In this document: positions 63,170 to 64,000 of the stretch, in pieces | Layout: each line of letters opens with the position of its first letter | How positions within the stretch are numbered: the first letter of the stretch is position 1 | Origin: Synechocystis sp. LKSZ1 | GTDB taxonomy: Bacteria > Cyanobacteriota > Cyanobacteriia > Cyanobacteriales > Microcystaceae | Assembly: GCF_040436315.1 (NCBI RefSeq) | Contig: NZ_AP031572.1 | Location: forward strand, 62,001-126,000 | Length of the DNA: 64,000 nt | Direction: 5' to 3' | Made by a program: the position numbers and the translations under genes | Notes under the pieces: model-generated | The model's database searches: none | Seen by the model: only the letters and a program-made list of their open reading frames with translations | What the model was told of the DNA's origin: nothing

Positions 63170-63669
63170 TTAATCAATTTCTCCTGACTCTTTTAGGGCA
63201 GTTTGAATGACGCTCGAACTAAGACGAATACCTTGATTGAGCATCCGAGTAATCACTGTTTGCATAGAAAAATCATAACCTTCTTGCTTAGCTCTGAGTA
63301 AAATGCCAATGGAACCCGTCATTTGAGTGAATTTAACCTGGCAATGCGGCGGCCAATTGCTTCATCAATGCAAACGGTTGCAATCCCTAAATTTAAAGAA
63401 AGCTGAATCACAGAGGCTTCCCCTAAATCTAAAGAATTGAGTAAAAAAGGCATAATTTGTAGCGGCTTATCGAGTCGCTGTAAAGATTTAGCTTGTTCAA
63501 ATTCGGCAATGCCAAATCCTAGTTTCCCTCCTGTTAAAATCTCCTGCCCTACTTCATAGGTTACGAAAACAGTTTCATATAATTCTCCCAAAATAGCTAA
63601 ATCTCCTAGCCCAGCAATCAGAGCTAATAAAGGAGATGTATTAATGACAATTTGGGTCGGTTTAGGCAT
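63170..63669 (-). pseudogene. DUF3368 PIN-like toxin, 3' end frameshifted
   Basis: The N-terminal 116 residues (63319-63669) read VINTSPLLALIAGLGDLAIL, EVGQEILTGG and VCIDEAIGRRIARLNSLK, then a TGA stops the frame. In the next frame the family C-terminus continues: VTGSIGILLRAKQEGYDFSM and TRMLNQGIRLSSSVIQTALK, ending at a TAA at 63170. A single missing base at about 63321 explains this. DUF3368 proteins are PIN-like RNase toxins of type II systems paired with UPF0175 antitoxins, exactly as here (8-bp overlap). Toxin activity is probably lost; recoding would be an alternative. Confidence 0.8.
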
Positions 63670-63916
63670 TGGCTAAGTCAGATAAAATTTCATCCTCGCT
63701 CAGATCTATCATGGCAACTCCAAATTCCTGGAGACGTAGAAGAAAGGTGACTCGATCTACTCCAACTAAGGTGGCTGCCATGCCGGAGGAGAGTCGTCGT
63801 CGCTCGAATAACTTAACGGCCATCGACCATTTCGCCTCTTCTTCAAACTCGTGTTTCGTTTCACCCAGAGCATCCGGAAAATTTTCAGGATAGGGGATAG
63901 TCAGCATAGAGGTCAT
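63662..63916 (-). CDS. UPF0175 family antitoxin
   Basis: 84 residues from the ATG at 63916; an upstream start at 63997 adds residues without family resemblance. Text typical of UPF0175: FEEEAKWSMAVKLFERRRLS and SGMAATLVGVDRVTFLLRLQ, with a ribbon/helix-turn-helix-like core, ending DLSEDEILSDLANA. It overlaps the toxin start by 8 bp. UPF0175 proteins act as antitoxins and probably autorepressors. The gene appears intact. Confidence 0.85.
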   Translation of the reverse strand: MTSMLTIPYPENFPDALGETKHEFEEEAKWSMAVKLFERRRLSSGMAATLVGVDRVTFLLRLQEFGVAMIDLSEDEILSDLANA

Positions 63917-64000
63917 GGTTGGCTTGCTCCAGTCGGTTGTGTCTTCAGGCTCTGACTTTAATGTAAAGCTATTTTGAAGGTTTATCCCCTGTTCCATCAG

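Noticed and set aside
3-64000. CRISPR array, prophage or defence island
   Set aside because: No regularly spaced repeats, cas genes, phage structural genes or restriction genes were found; the only defence-like item is the broken UPF0175/DUF3368 pair.

Overview
The window is chromosomal DNA from a cyanobacterium. Marker genes are ndhM (cyanobacterial NDH-1), a Psb32-like TPM protein, dnaK3/dnaJ3, UPF0182, DUF3727, DUF29, a Mo-nitrogenase-C/TerB-like protein and a probable menE tail for phylloquinone. Most genes share a moderate-GC style rich in GGCC-core words (GGCCTGG/CCAGGCC). The HIP1 octamer GCGATCGC, common in many cyanobacteria, was found only once, in a segment that looks foreign. The species cannot be named from the sequence alone.

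Layout. 0-7.2 kb: menE tail, a DUF5989 mini-protein, intron-less tRNA-Leu(UAA), a Crp-family regulator, an ArgS-like DALR protein, the exported hhoA-msrB pair, tgt, ndhM, DUF3727 and surE. 7.3-8.5 kb: a complete IS4-family element with an 11-bp target duplication. 8.5-18.3 kb: a small membrane protein, hisZ, DUF4327-like, argB and a long minus-strand run (metal ABC pair, histidine phosphatase, L,D-transpeptidase, TerB/Mo-nitro_C protein, obg, SPOR-like protein, LivH-type permease). 18.4-25.4 kb: rsmA-ispE-UPF0016, a GT39-like enzyme, a small secreted protein, ilvB with a C-terminal zinc ribbon, and DUF29. 25.6-30 kb: a hybrid GAF-PAS-PAS kinase followed by a REC-GGDEF-EAL protein. 30.2-41 kb: lpxA/fabZ, DUF2993, an RNA pseudouridine synthase, dnaK3-dnaJ3, a glutamine amidotransferase, a Psb32-like protein, cobH, and the speB-Gfo/Idh-miaA operon. 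42-57.6 kb: a lone ctaE, UPF0182, rpsB-tsf, a TonB-like protein, an SPFH protein, pepP, a CPA2 antiporter with USP domains, an ECF sigma/anti-sigma/Spy operon, a Na/Pi cotransporter and a thioredoxin-fold protein.

57.6-64 kb is the accessory part. It starts with a translationally coupled alpha/beta-hydrolase + MprF-like pair of different sequence character. A nested transposon follows: an IS630-type element sits inside a decayed IS701-type element, which itself splits a coiled-coil envelope-type gene in frame. The window ends with a UPF0175 antitoxin and a DUF3368 PIN-like toxin whose 3' end is frameshifted.

No CRISPR array, phage or defence island was seen. The points most worth checking are the hydrolase/MprF pair and its junction with the interrupted gene, the IS-in-IS-in-gene structure, a roughly 70-bp dispersed hairpin repeat (22.26 and 33.28 kb), an orphan plus-strand terminator suggesting a small RNA at 5.2 kb, and the zinc-ribbon tail on acetolactate synthase.
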